DNA from: Streptomyces massasporeus
GTDB taxonomy: Bacteria > Actinomycetota > Actinomycetes > Streptomycetales > Streptomycetaceae
Length of the DNA stretch: 64,000 bases
Assembly (NCBI RefSeq): GCF_014648995.1
Contig: NZ_BMSE01000007.1
Location: 274,450-338,449 of the forward strand
Direction: 5' to 3'
Shown: positions 18,802 to 28,154 of the stretch, in pieces
Layout of the letters: every line of letters starts with the position of its first letter
How positions within the stretch are numbered: the stretch's first letter is position 1
The notes under the pieces: generated by a model
What the model saw: the letters and a program-made list of their open reading frames with translations, nothing else
Told to the model about the DNA's origin: nothing
Databases searched by the model: none
Made by a program: the position numbers and the translations under genes

Positions 18802-21800
18802 GTGAGCCTGGGGACGGTCGGCGGACGCTTCCGGGTCACGGGGATCCTGGGCCGCGGAAACATGGGCGAGGTACACCGCGCCGAGGACCTTCAGGCCGCC
18901 GCGGACTCCCCGCACCGGCAGGTCGCCGTGAAAACCGTGCTGCGGAGTCGGACCGGCATCGCCGTCGACACCTCGGGGTCCGGCCAGGAGATCGACCGCT
19001 TCCGCCGCGAAGTGCGGATCATGCGCATGCTCTCCCAGGGGCACCCGAACCTCACCCTGCTGATCGACGGCGGTGTGGACGAGGCTCCGGACGGCAGCGG
19101 ACTGCCCTATCTGGCCATGGAGTTGCTGGACGGCCATCCGCTCGCCGACCTCATCAACGAAGAACCCCAGCTGCCGGTCTCCTGGGTCGCCGCGCTCGGG
19201 GCGCAGCTCGCCGCCGGTCTTGCCGCCGCGCACACCGCGGGGGTGGTCCACCGCGATCTGAAGCCGGCCAATGCGATGCTCACCCGCGACGGCACCGTCA
19301 AGGTCCTCGACTTCGGTATGGGTTCGGTCGTGGACGATCCCGACCAGACGCGGCTGACCAGTACGGGAGTCAGCGTCGGCACGGCCCGCTACATGGCGCC
19401 CGAGCAGTTCCGTGCCGAGCGGGTCTCCGCGTCGGCCGATCTCTACGCGCTCGGCTGCATCCTGTACGAACTGCTGATAGGGCGGCCGCCGTTCTCCGCG
19501 AGAACCCCCTACGAGCTCTCCGAACAGCATCAGCACGAGCGGCCGCCGCGGCTGACCCTGGTGCGCCCGGATCTGCCCGCCGAGCTGGTCCGGCTGGTGG
19601 AGCGCCTCTTGGAGAAGGACGCCGAGCTCCGGCCCGACAACGCTGCCTCGGTCCGCGAGACGCTGGTCCCGCTCGCCTTCGCACCGGACGACACGGCCGC
19701 CCTGCTGGCTCCGCACTGGCAGGTCATGGACCCGGTGGCGCGACTGCGCGCCCTCCTCCCCCGGCCCACCCCGGCCGCACCCACGCCCGTGCCGCGCAGA
19801 GCGCCCCGGCTGCCCGAGGCGATGGACGTCTTCGGTATCCACTCCGATCTGATCAGCGAGTACGAGAGCTTCACCAGGAGCGCGACGGTGATCCGGGACG
19901 CCCGTATCGCCGGCTTCGTCGAGGACGATCTGGCGGCGAAGTCCCAGTGGCCCGACCCCTGGTTGTCGCTGAACCCGTTCTTCGCGGACGGCGGTCAGGT
20001 CACCGATCTCGTGCGGGACGGCGTGCTCCACCCGAGGTGCGCGGAGATCTTCCAGGCCGACAAGAAGGAGAGCTCGCCCCGCCCCGACGGGCGTCCGCTG
20101 ACCTTCCACCTTCATCAGCGGCAGGCGATCGAGGCCGCACAGGCGGGCGACTCCTACGTGCTCACCACGGGCACCGGTTCCGGCAAGTCGCTGTCGTACA
20201 TCGTCCCGATCGTGGACCGGGTGCTGAAGGAACGTCAGGCGACCGGCCCCGATGCGGCTCGCCGGGTGCGGGCGATCGTCGTCTACCCGATGAACGCGCT
20301 GGCCAACTCGCAGTTGGGCGAGTTGGAGAAGTACCTGCGCCACGGCTTCGGAAAGGGCCGGGAGCCGGTCACCTTCGCCCGCTATACCGGTCAGGAGTCC
20401 AAGGAGGACCGTCGGGAACTGCGCAAGAACCCTCCGGACATCCTGCTGACCAACTACGTGATGCTGGAGCTGATGCTGACCCGGCCGGACGACCGGTCCA
20501 GCCTGATCCGCATGGCCGAAGGGCTGCAGTTCCTCGTCTTCGACGAGTTGCACACCTATCGCGGCCGGCAGGGCGCGGACGTGGCGTTCCTGATCCGCCG
20601 CGTGCGTGAGGCCTGCCGCGCGTCCGCGACCCTGCAGTGCATCGGCACCTCGGCGACCATGTCCACCGAGGGCTCCTGGGAGGACCAGCAGCGTGAGGTG
20701 GCGAGGGTCGCAGGCCGGTTGTTCGGTACGACGGTGCTGCCGAAGCGGGTCATCGGCGAGACCCTGGTCCGGGCGACCGAAGATACCCCCGAGAACGTGC
20801 CCGCCGAGCGGCTTCGGGTGCCAGCGGCGCCCCGCTCGTACGACGCGCTGACGAAGGACCCGCTGGCCCGCTGGGTGGAGTCCCGGTTCGGTCTGGAGCG
20901 CAAGGAAGGCACGGAACGGCTGCGGCGCTGCGCCCCGGGCACCGTCGAGGAGGCGGCGGCCGAGCTGGCCGCGGCGTCCGGGGTGCCCGAGGAGACCGTG
21001 CGGGAGGCGATCCGGACGACCCTGGAGGCGGGCGCGCAGGCCAAGCATCCGGTGACCGAGCGGCCGCTGTTCGCGTTCCGGCTGCACCAGTTCCTCTCCA
21101 AGGGCGACACCGTCTTCACCACGCTCGAGGATCCGCTGACCCGGCCGCTGACCCGCACCTACCAGCTGGAGCAGCCGGACAGCGACGGCAAGCCGCTGTT
21201 CCCGCTGGCGTTCTGCCGTGAGTGCGGCCAGGAGTACCTGACGGTCTGGCGGACGGAGGAGGACGGCGTATTCCGGTACGAGCCGCGCCGCGACACTTCC
21301 GCCTCGGGGGGCCGGGCGGGCGAGGGCTGCCTGTACCTGGGCATGCCGGGTGAGGACTACGAGTGGCCGGCCGATCCGCAGAAGGCCGTGGACGACCGGC
21401 GGTTGCCGGAGTCCTGGCTGGAGTCGGACGCGCAGGGTGTGACGGTCGTCAAGAAGTCCTACCGGCCCCGGGTGCCCAAGCGGGTCGTCGTGGACGCCTA
21501 CGGCCATGAGTCGGGTGAGGGGCTGGTGGCGGCGTTCGTCCCGGCACCGTTCCTGTTCTGTGTGCACTGCCAGGTCTCCTACGAGCAGACGCGCGGCCGG
21601 GACTTCGCCAAGCTGGCTACCCTGGACCAGGAGGGGCGTTCCTCGGCGACCTCGCTGATCTCCGCGTCGATCGTGAAGTCCCTGCGGGCGGTCCCGGAGG
21701 AGAGCCTGGGCAAGGAGGCGCGCAAGCTCCTGACCTTCGTCGACAACCGGCAGGATGCCTCGCTGCAGGCCGGGCACTTCAACGACTTCGCCCAGGTGAC

Positions 21801-24800
21801 CCAGTTGCGGGGCGCCCTGTACCAGGCCGCGGTGCGGGCCGGTGAGGAGGGCCTCAGCCACGACGACCTCGCCGAGGCCGTCACCGAGGTGATGGGTCTG
21901 ACGCCCGCCGAGTTCACGGACGTCGCGAACCTGACCCCGGCCATGGAGCGCCGGGCCGTGAAGGCCTTCCGGGACGTCGTCGGGTACCGCCTCTACCGCG
22001 ACCTGGAGCGCGGCTGGCGTATCACGATGCCGAACCTGGAACAGACGGGGCTGCTCAGGATCGACTACGAGGACCTGGGCTGGCTCGCCGCCGCCGACGA
22101 GCGCTGGCAGTCCACGCACGCCGTGCTGCGGGACGCCGATCCGGCGCTGCGCGAGGAGATCGCCCGTACTCTGCTCGATTTCATGCGTCGGGCCCTGGCC
22201 ATCGACGTCCAGTACTTCCGCGACGACTTCGACACCCTGCAGCGGGCGAGCGAGGAGCGGCTGACCGGGGCGTGGGTGCTGAGCGAGAGCGACCGCCCGA
22301 CTGTCGGAACCGCCTATCCGTACGGCTCGCGGCCGGGTATGGAGCGCTCCGCGCTGTTCCTGTCGGCCCGTGGCAAGTTCGGCAAGTACCTGCGGCGGAA
22401 CATGCCCGAGCTGCGCGAGCAGTCGGTGCCCCTGGACGACGTCCAGGGCGTCATCGAGGACCTGTTGAAGGTACTGGTCGACGCCGACCTCGTGCGCGAG
22501 GTGGACGCGACCCCCGAGCTCTCCGGCCCTGCCTACCGGCGCCGTGCGGCGCAGAAGCGCACTGGTTACCGGGTGTCGGCCGCGGCGCTGATCTGGCGGG
22601 CCGGGAACGGTGAACGCGGCGCGGTCGACCCGCTCGCGCGCACCTACAGCAGTGGCGAGGGCCCGCGCGTCAACCCCTTCTTCCGCGACCTGTACCGCAC
22701 CGCGGCCGCCGAACTGGCCGGTCTGTACGCACGCGAGCACACCGCCCAGGTTCTCCCGGAGGACCGGCTGGAGCGCGAGGAGCAGTTCCGCAAGGCCGAA
22801 CTGCCGCTCCTGTACTGCTCGCCGACGATGGAGCTGGGCGTGGACATCTCCTCGCTCAACGCCGTGATGATGCGCAATGTGCCGCCGACCCCGGCGAACT
22901 ACGCGCAGCGCTCGGGCCGCGCGGGCCGTTCCGGTCAGCCCGCGCTGGTGACCACGTACTGCGCGACGGGCAACAGCCACGACCAGTACTACTTCCGCGA
23001 CTCCCAGAAGATGGTGGCGGGCCAGGTGGCTCCGCCCCGCCTCGACCTGGCCAACGAGGATCTGGTCCGCTCGCATCTGCAGGGCGTCTGGCTGGCGGAG
23101 ACGGAGATGCAGCTCGGCATCGCGATTCCGGAGGTCGTCGATGTCGCCTACGACCCGGACGGGGGCGACCGCCCCGATCCGCAGATGCCGCTCCCGCTCC
23201 GCTCCGAGATCCTCAACCGGTCCCTGGACGAGGACGCCCGCAGACGCGCGGCAGCCACCGCCCGTACCGTCCTCGCCCCGCTGATCGCGGACTTCGAGTC
23301 GACCACCTGGTGGTACGACGAGTGGATCGAGGACCGGATCGAGCGGGCCCCGCAGGAGTTCGACGCCGCCTTCGACCGGTGGCGCCAGCTGTTCCGGGCC
23401 GCCGTCATCGACCAGTACGAGCAGAACAAGCGGGTCGTCGACCACACCCTCACGCAGGGCGAGCAGAGCCGGGCGCGCAGCCGCCGCCGGGAGGCCGAGA
23501 CCCAGACAAACCTGCTGCTGAACCGCTCCACCGACAGCAAGTCGGTGATGAGCGACTTCAACCCGTACCGCTATCTGGCGTCCGAGGGCTTCCTGCCGGG
23601 CTACAGCTTCCCGCGGCTGCCGCTGGCCGCGTACATCCCGCGCTCCGGCAACCGCCGCAATGCCGACGGCGACTATCTGCAACGCCCCCGGTTCCTCGCG
23701 ATCCGCGAGTTCGGCCCCGGTGCGCTCATCTACCACGAGGGCGCCCGCTACCAGGTCACGCGGGTGCAGCTGCCGCCGGACGCCTCGGGCGAGCTGGCGA
23801 CGGCGGAGGCCCGACGCTGCGACGGCTGCGGCTACCACTACGTCGTCAAACCAGGCCTCGACCAGTGCGACATGTGCAAGGAGGAGCTGCGCGGCAAGCG
23901 CACCGGCCTGCTTCACCTGCACACCGTGTACACCACGCCGCGCGAGCGGATCTCCTCCGACGAGGAGGAGCGCCGCCGGGCCGGTTTCCGGCTGGAGACC
24001 TCGTACGCCTTCCAGGACCACGGCGCCCGCAAGGGACGCCTCACCTCGCATGTCACCGACGGCGACGGGGCGCCCGTTCTCGACCTGGACTACGGCGACT
24101 CCGCGACCGTGCGCATCACCAACCTCGGCCGCGTCCGCGACAAGGAGGACGAGCCGGACGGCTACTGGCTGGACCTGGGCGATGGCCGCTGGCTCAACGA
24201 CCGGGCCGCCGCCGACGCCATCGAGGGCACCGGTATGCCGGTGGTCGACGAGGACGGCAACGAGAAGCGCCGTAAGAAGCGGGTCCTGCCCTTCGTGGAG
24301 GACCGTCGCAACATTCTCGTGGTCACCCTGGACGAGCCGCTGCCCGAGCCGGTGGCGTGGTCGTTCCTGTACGCGCTGGAGCGGGGCATCGAGGCGGCGT
24401 TCGAGCTGGAGGACTCCGAGCTGACCGCGGAGCTGCTCCCGCCGGACTCGGGTCCGCGCCGCCGCATGCTGTTCACGGAGGCCGCCGAGGGCGGCGCCGG
24501 TGTGCTGCGCCGGATCCAGCACGAGAAGGACGCCCTCGCCAAGGCCGCGAAGACCGCCCTGGAGATCTGCCACTTCGACCCGGACACGGGCGAGGACGAG
24601 GGCGGGCCGGCGGACGGCGAGAGGTGCGCCCGCGGCTGCTACGCCTGTCTGCTGACCTACGGCAACCAGACACACCACCGCCAGCTGAGCCGGCACGCGG
24701 CAAAGCCGCTGCTGCTGCGGCTGTCCGAGGCCCGCACCGAGCGCGAGGACCGCGGCGAGTCCCGCAGCGAACGGTTCCGCAGGCTGGCCCCCGCGAGCAC

Positions 24801-25128
24801 CTCGCCGACCCCGGTCGAGGCGGATCTGGCGGCCCTGGTCGCGCAGGGCGATCTGCTCGGCTGGCTGAGGGCGAAGGGCTACCGGCTGCCCGACGAGGTG
24901 GAAGTCCTCGTCCCGGAGGCCGGGGCCTGCCCGGACCTCGTCTTCCGGCTGGACGGCGCCAACCTCGCCGTGTTCGTCGACCTCCCGGGCCGCGCCCCCG
25001 ACTCCACCCGCGACATCGAGGCCGGGTATCGCCTGGAGGACGCCGGCTGGGACGTCGTGCGCTTCCCGACGGACGCCGACTGGGACACCATCGCGGACAC
25101 CAACGCCCTTTACTTCCACCTCCGTTGA
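18802..25128 (+). CDS. Ser/Thr kinase-DEAD helicase-DUF1998 fusion protein
   Basis: This 2108-residue protein combines an N-terminal Hanks-type kinase (about 10-290) with a helicase. The kinase has GRGNMGEV, VAVK, HRDLKPAN, DFGMG and MAPEQ, so it looks active. The helicase begins near residue 400 with Walker A TGTGSGKS (about 456), DELH (about 580) and the motif VI region YAQRSGRAGRSGQ (about 1370). Cys pairs (CRECG, CDGCG, CDMC) and the DUF1998 cluster CARGCYACLLTYGN (about 1941) mark zinc sites. The last 100 residues (PDLVFRL then VFVDLPG) recall a degenerate PD-(D/E)xK fold. GTG 18802 follows GGGGAGGG. It is followed 77 bases later by drmD and drmMI. This is probably an anti-phage translocase whose activity is controlled by phosphorylation. 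Confidence 0.8.
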   Translation: MSLGTVGGRFRVTGILGRGNMGEVHRAEDLQAAADSPHRQVAVKTVLRSRTGIAVDTSGSGQEIDRFRREVRIMRMLSQGHPNLTLLIDGGVDEAPDGSGLPYLAMELLDGHPLADLINEEPQLPVSWVAALGAQLAAGLAAAHTAGVVHRDLKPANAMLTRDGTVKVLDFGMGSVVDDPDQTRLTSTGVSVGTARYMAPEQFRAERVSASADLYALGCILYELLIGRPPFSARTPYELSEQHQHERPPRLTLVRPDLPAELVRLVERLLEKDAELRPDNAASVRETLVPLAFAPDDTAALLAPHWQVMDPVARLRALLPRPTPAAPTPVPRRAPRLPEAMDVFGIHSDLISEYESFTRSATVIRDARIAGFVEDDLAAKSQWPDPWLSLNPFFADGGQVTDLVRDGVLHPRCAEIFQADKKESSPRPDGRPLTFHLHQRQAIEAAQAGDSYVLTTGTGSGKSLSYIVPIVDRVLKERQATGPDAARRVRAIVVYPMNALANSQLGELEKYLRHGFGKGREPVTFARYTGQESKEDRRELRKNPPDILLTNYVMLELMLTRPDDRSSLIRMAEGLQFLVFDELHTYRGRQGADVAFLIRRVREACRASATLQCIGTSATMSTEGSWEDQQREVARVAGRLFGTTVLPKRVIGETLVRATEDTPENVPAERLRVPAAPRSYDALTKDPLARWVESRFGLERKEGTERLRRCAPGTVEEAAAELAAASGVPEETVREAIRTTLEAGAQAKHPVTERPLFAFRLHQFLSKGDTVFTTLEDPLTRPLTRTYQLEQPDSDGKPLFPLAFCRECGQEYLTVWRTEEDGVFRYEPRRDTSASGGRAGEGCLYLGMPGEDYEWPADPQKAVDDRRLPESWLESDAQGVTVVKKSYRPRVPKRVVVDAYGHESGEGLVAAFVPAPFLFCVHCQVSYEQTRGRDFAKLATLDQEGRSSATSLISASIVKSLRAVPEESLGKEARKLLTFVDNRQDASLQAGHFNDFAQVTQLRGALYQAAVRAGEEGLSHDDLAEAVTEVMGLTPAEFTDVANLTPAMERRAVKAFRDVVGYRLYRDLERGWRITMPNLEQTGLLRIDYEDLGWLAAADERWQSTHAVLRDADPALREEIARTLLDFMRRALAIDVQYFRDDFDTLQRASEERLTGAWVLSESDRPTVGTAYPYGSRPGMERSALFLSARGKFGKYLRRNMPELREQSVPLDDVQGVIEDLLKVLVDADLVREVDATPELSGPAYRRRAAQKRTGYRVSAAALIWRAGNGERGAVDPLARTYSSGEGPRVNPFFRDLYRTAAAELAGLYAREHTAQVLPEDRLEREEQFRKAELPLLYCSPTMELGVDISSLNAVMMRNVPPTPANYAQRSGRAGRSGQPALVTTYCATGNSHDQYYFRDSQKMVAGQVAPPRLDLANEDLVRSHLQGVWLAETEMQLGIAIPEVVDVAYDPDGGDRPDPQMPLPLRSEILNRSLDEDARRRAAATARTVLAPLIADFESTTWWYDEWIEDRIERAPQEFDAAFDRWRQLFRAAVIDQYEQNKRVVDHTLTQGEQSRARSRRREAETQTNLLLNRSTDSKSVMSDFNPYRYLASEGFLPGYSFPRLPLAAYIPRSGNRRNADGDYLQRPRFLAIREFGPGALIYHEGARYQVTRVQLPPDASGELATAEARRCDGCGYHYVVKPGLDQCDMCKEELRGKRTGLLHLHTVYTTPRERISSDEEERRRAGFRLETSYAFQDHGARKGRLTSHVTDGDGAPVLDLDYGDSATVRITNLGRVRDKEDEPDGYWLDLGDGRWLNDRAAADAIEGTGMPVVDEDGNEKRRKKRVLPFVEDRRNILVVTLDEPLPEPVAWSFLYALERGIEAAFELEDSELTAELLPPDSGPRRRMLFTEAAEGGAGVLRRIQHEKDALAKAAKTALEICHFDPDTGEDEGGPADGERCARGCYACLLTYGNQTHHRQLSRHAAKPLLLRLSEARTEREDRGESRSERFRRLAPASTSPTPVEADLAALVAQGDLLGWLRAKGYRLPDEVEVLVPEAGACPDLVFRLDGANLAVFVDLPGRAPDSTRDIEAGYRLEDAGWDVVRFPTDADWDTIADTNALYFHLR

Positions 25129-25205
25129 CCGCACCACCTCCGTTGTTCGTCTCAGCGGCTCCCGGCCTTCACGACCTTCACCACCATTAGGAACCGAGAC
25201 ATCTC

Positions 25206-28154
25206 ATGAGCCTCACGTACACAGCCGGCTCCCTGGTCGCCGCCCGTGGCCGGGAATGGGTGGTCCTGCCCGAGAGCGCCTCCGACATGCTGGTGCTGCG
25301 CCCGCTGGGCGGGAGCGAGGACGACATCGCGGCCGTCTTCCCCGCCTTCGAGGACGTACGGCCGGCCGAGTTCGCGGCGCCGAGCCCGACCGACCTGGGC
25401 GACCAGCGAGCCGCCGGTCTGCTGCGCACGGCGCTGCGCATCGGGTTCCGGTCGGGTGCGGGCCCCTTCCGTTCGCTGGCGTCGATCGCGGTGGAGCCCA
25501 GGGCCTACCAGCTGGTTCCGCTGCTGATGGCGCTGCGGCAGCGCACGGTGCGGCTGCTGATCTCGGACGACGTCGGCATCGGCAAGACGGTCGAGGCCGG
25601 CCTGATCGCCAAGGAGCTGCTCGCGCAGGGCGAGGCGACCCGGCTGGCGGTGCTGTGCTCCCCCGCGCTGGCCGAGCAGTGGCAGGGTGAGCTGCGGGAG
25701 AAGTTCGGCATCGACGCCGAGCTGGTCCTGGCCTCCACGGTGACGCGTCTCGAACGCGGCCTGGAGCTGGGCCAGTCCCTGTTCGACAAGCACCCGTACA
25801 CGATCATCTCGACGGACTTCATCAAGTCGACCCGGCACCGCGAGGACTTCGTACGCAACTGCCCCGACCTGGTGATCGTCGACGAGGCCCACAGCTGCGT
25901 GGCCGCCGACGACGCCGGACAGGGCACCGCCTCGTCCTCGTCCCACCAGCTCCGTTACGAGCTGCTGCGCCGGATCTCCGCCGACGCCGACCGCCACCTG
26001 CTGCTGCTGACCGCGACCCCGCACTCCGGCAAGGAGTCCGCGTTCCGCAACCTGCTCGGCCTGGTGCGGCCGGAGCTCGCGACGCTGAACCTGGAGACCC
26101 CGGCGGGGCGGGCGAAGCTCGCCGAGTACTTCGTGGCCCGCAAGCGCGCCGACGTCCGCACCTACCTCACCAAGGAGGACGGCCTCAGCGACGACTCCCT
26201 GGCCGAGCGGACCGCGTTCCCGTCCGACCGCTGGACGAAGGACGAGCCGTACAAGCTCAGCCCCGCCTACCGGGCGCTGCTCGACGACGCCATCGCCTAC
26301 GCCAGGGACCGCGTCCAGGCGGCCGGCGAGCAGGGCAGGCGGGAAGCCCGGGTCGCCTGGTGGTCGGTGATCGCGCTGCTGCGCTCGATGGTCTCCTCCC
26401 CGGCCGCCGCCGCCCAGACCCTGAAGACCCGCTCGGAGTCCGCCGCCGCCCGCACCGCGCAGGAGGCGGACGTGCTGGGTGCCCCGGTCGCCGCGGACTC
26501 CGCCGAGAACGACCGTCTGGAGGGCATGGACGTCGCTCCGGGCGCCGCTGAGTCGGAAGAGGCGGGTGCAAGGCTGCTCGAACTCTCCCAGCGAGCCGCG
26601 GAGTTGGTGGGCCCGGCGGAGGACGCGAAGCTGAAGGCGCTCACCAAGCACCTGAAGAGCCTGATCGCCGAGGGCTACCACCCGATCGTCTTCTGCCGTT
26701 ACATCCCGACCGCCGAGTACCTGGCCACCCAACTGGAGGGCAAGCTCGGCAAGAAGACGAAGATCGCCGCGGTGACCGGCACGCTCTCCCCGCAGCAGCG
26801 TCTGGAGCGCATCGAGCAGCTCGCCGCCGAATCCGCCGAGGAGGCGGGCGATCCGGCCGTCCGCCGCGTGCTGATCGCCACCGACTGCCTCTCCGAGGGC
26901 GTCAACCTCCAGCACCACTTCGACGCCGTCGTCCACTACGACCTGGCCTGGAACCCGACCCGCCACGACCAGCGCGAGGGCCGCGTCGACCGGTACGGCC
27001 AGAAGCGCGACCAGGTCCGGGTCATCACCATGTTCGGCGAGGACAACGGCATCGACGGCAAGGTCCTGGAGGTGCTGTTCGCCAAGCACCGGCAGATCAA
27101 GAAGGACCTGGGCATCTCGGTCTCCGTCCCCGACGAGACGGCTTCCGGGGTGACGGACGCCGTGGTCGAGTGGCTGCTGCTGCACGGCCGTCAGGGCAGC
27201 CAGGAGAGCCTGTTCGAGCTCGACAGCCACCAGGAGTCCTTCGAGCGTATCGAGCGCGAGTGGTCCTCGGCCGCCGAGCGGGAGAAGACCTCCCAGTCCA
27301 AGTACGCCCAGCGCAGCATCCACCCGGAGGAGGTGGCCCGCGAGGTCGCCGCCGTACGGGCCGCGCTCGGCGGCGCCGACGAGGTGCGCGACTTCGCCCT
27401 GGAGGCACTGCGCGACCTGGACGCGCTGGTGCGCGACCCGCGTGACGGGAGCGGGGACTTCACCGCCCAGGCCGGTGGCGCCCCGGCCGGCTTGCGTGAC
27501 GCGCTCGCCGCCACCCTCGGCGGGCGGCTGATCGAGGAGGACCGGGAGATCCCGTTCCGTACGACACCGGCGGTCGGCCGGGGCGAGGCCGCGCTGGTCC
27601 GCACCGACCCGGCGATCGGCGCGATCGCCTCGTACGTCCTGGACTCGGCGCTGGACGCGAACACGCCGGGGCCTCGTCCGGCCCGCCGCTGCGGTGTGGT
27701 GACGACGGACGCGGTGACGATCCGGACCACGCTTCTGCTGGTCCGCTACCGCTTCCACCTCACGCTGCCGTCCCGCACCGGCGAACGGCAACTGGTCGCG
27801 GAGGACGCCCGATTGCTCGCCTACGAGGGGATGCCGTCGCGTGCCCGCTGGCTGGACGATGAGGCGGCCGCCGCGCTGCTGGCCGCGCGGGCCAGTGCCA
27901 ACACCCACGAGCAGCTCGCCCGCAACCAGATCGGCCGCGCGCTGGACGGCCTGCCGGATCTCGCCGGGCATCTCACGGAGTACGGCACGAGCCTGGCCGC
28001 CGAACTCGACGCCTCGCACCGCCGCGTGCGCAAGGCCAACGAGGAGATCGTCCGCGGCCTGAAGGTCGTCCCGCAGGAGCCCGCCGACGTCCTCGGTGTG
28101 TACGTCTACCTGCCGCAGCAGCCCGCTTCTACTGTGTCCGGAGCCGAAGCCTGA
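25206..28154 (+). CDS. drmD: SNF2-family helicase, DrmD-like
   Basis: This 982-residue SF2 ATPase shows Walker A DDVGIGKTVEAG (about 125), DEAH (about 227), motif III TATPHSGKE (about 270) and a helicase C lobe with LIATDCLSEGVNLQHH and QREGRVDRYGQ (about 555-600). The RapA/SNF2 layout, its length, and the methyltransferase gene that starts inside its stop codon fit DrmD of class 1 DISARM, a system that blocks incoming phage DNA. The stop and the next ATG share one base. The C-terminal 300 residues have no recognised nuclease motif. It could alternatively belong to a related system that uses the same helicase-methylase pair. Confidence 0.78.
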   Translation: MSLTYTAGSLVAARGREWVVLPESASDMLVLRPLGGSEDDIAAVFPAFEDVRPAEFAAPSPTDLGDQRAAGLLRTALRIGFRSGAGPFRSLASIAVEPRAYQLVPLLMALRQRTVRLLISDDVGIGKTVEAGLIAKELLAQGEATRLAVLCSPALAEQWQGELREKFGIDAELVLASTVTRLERGLELGQSLFDKHPYTIISTDFIKSTRHREDFVRNCPDLVIVDEAHSCVAADDAGQGTASSSSHQLRYELLRRISADADRHLLLLTATPHSGKESAFRNLLGLVRPELATLNLETPAGRAKLAEYFVARKRADVRTYLTKEDGLSDDSLAERTAFPSDRWTKDEPYKLSPAYRALLDDAIAYARDRVQAAGEQGRREARVAWWSVIALLRSMVSSPAAAAQTLKTRSESAAARTAQEADVLGAPVAADSAENDRLEGMDVAPGAAESEEAGARLLELSQRAAELVGPAEDAKLKALTKHLKSLIAEGYHPIVFCRYIPTAEYLATQLEGKLGKKTKIAAVTGTLSPQQRLERIEQLAAESAEEAGDPAVRRVLIATDCLSEGVNLQHHFDAVVHYDLAWNPTRHDQREGRVDRYGQKRDQVRVITMFGEDNGIDGKVLEVLFAKHRQIKKDLGISVSVPDETASGVTDAVVEWLLLHGRQGSQESLFELDSHQESFERIEREWSSAAEREKTSQSKYAQRSIHPEEVAREVAAVRAALGGADEVRDFALEALRDLDALVRDPRDGSGDFTAQAGGAPAGLRDALAATLGGRLIEEDREIPFRTTPAVGRGEAALVRTDPAIGAIASYVLDSALDANTPGPRPARRCGVVTTDAVTIRTTLLLVRYRFHLTLPSRTGERQLVAEDARLLAYEGMPSRARWLDDEAAAALLAARASANTHEQLARNQIGRALDGLPDLAGHLTEYGTSLAAELDASHRRVRKANEEIVRGLKVVPQEPADVLGVYVYLPQQPASTVSGAEA

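Noticed and set aside
18706..25137. A 2143-residue open frame on the minus strand opposite the kinase-helicase gene
   Set aside because: It mirrors the plus-strand gene almost end to end, has no recognisable motifs and is low-complexity Arg/Gly/Leu/Val. The plus strand has kinase and helicase motifs. It is a high-GC shadow.
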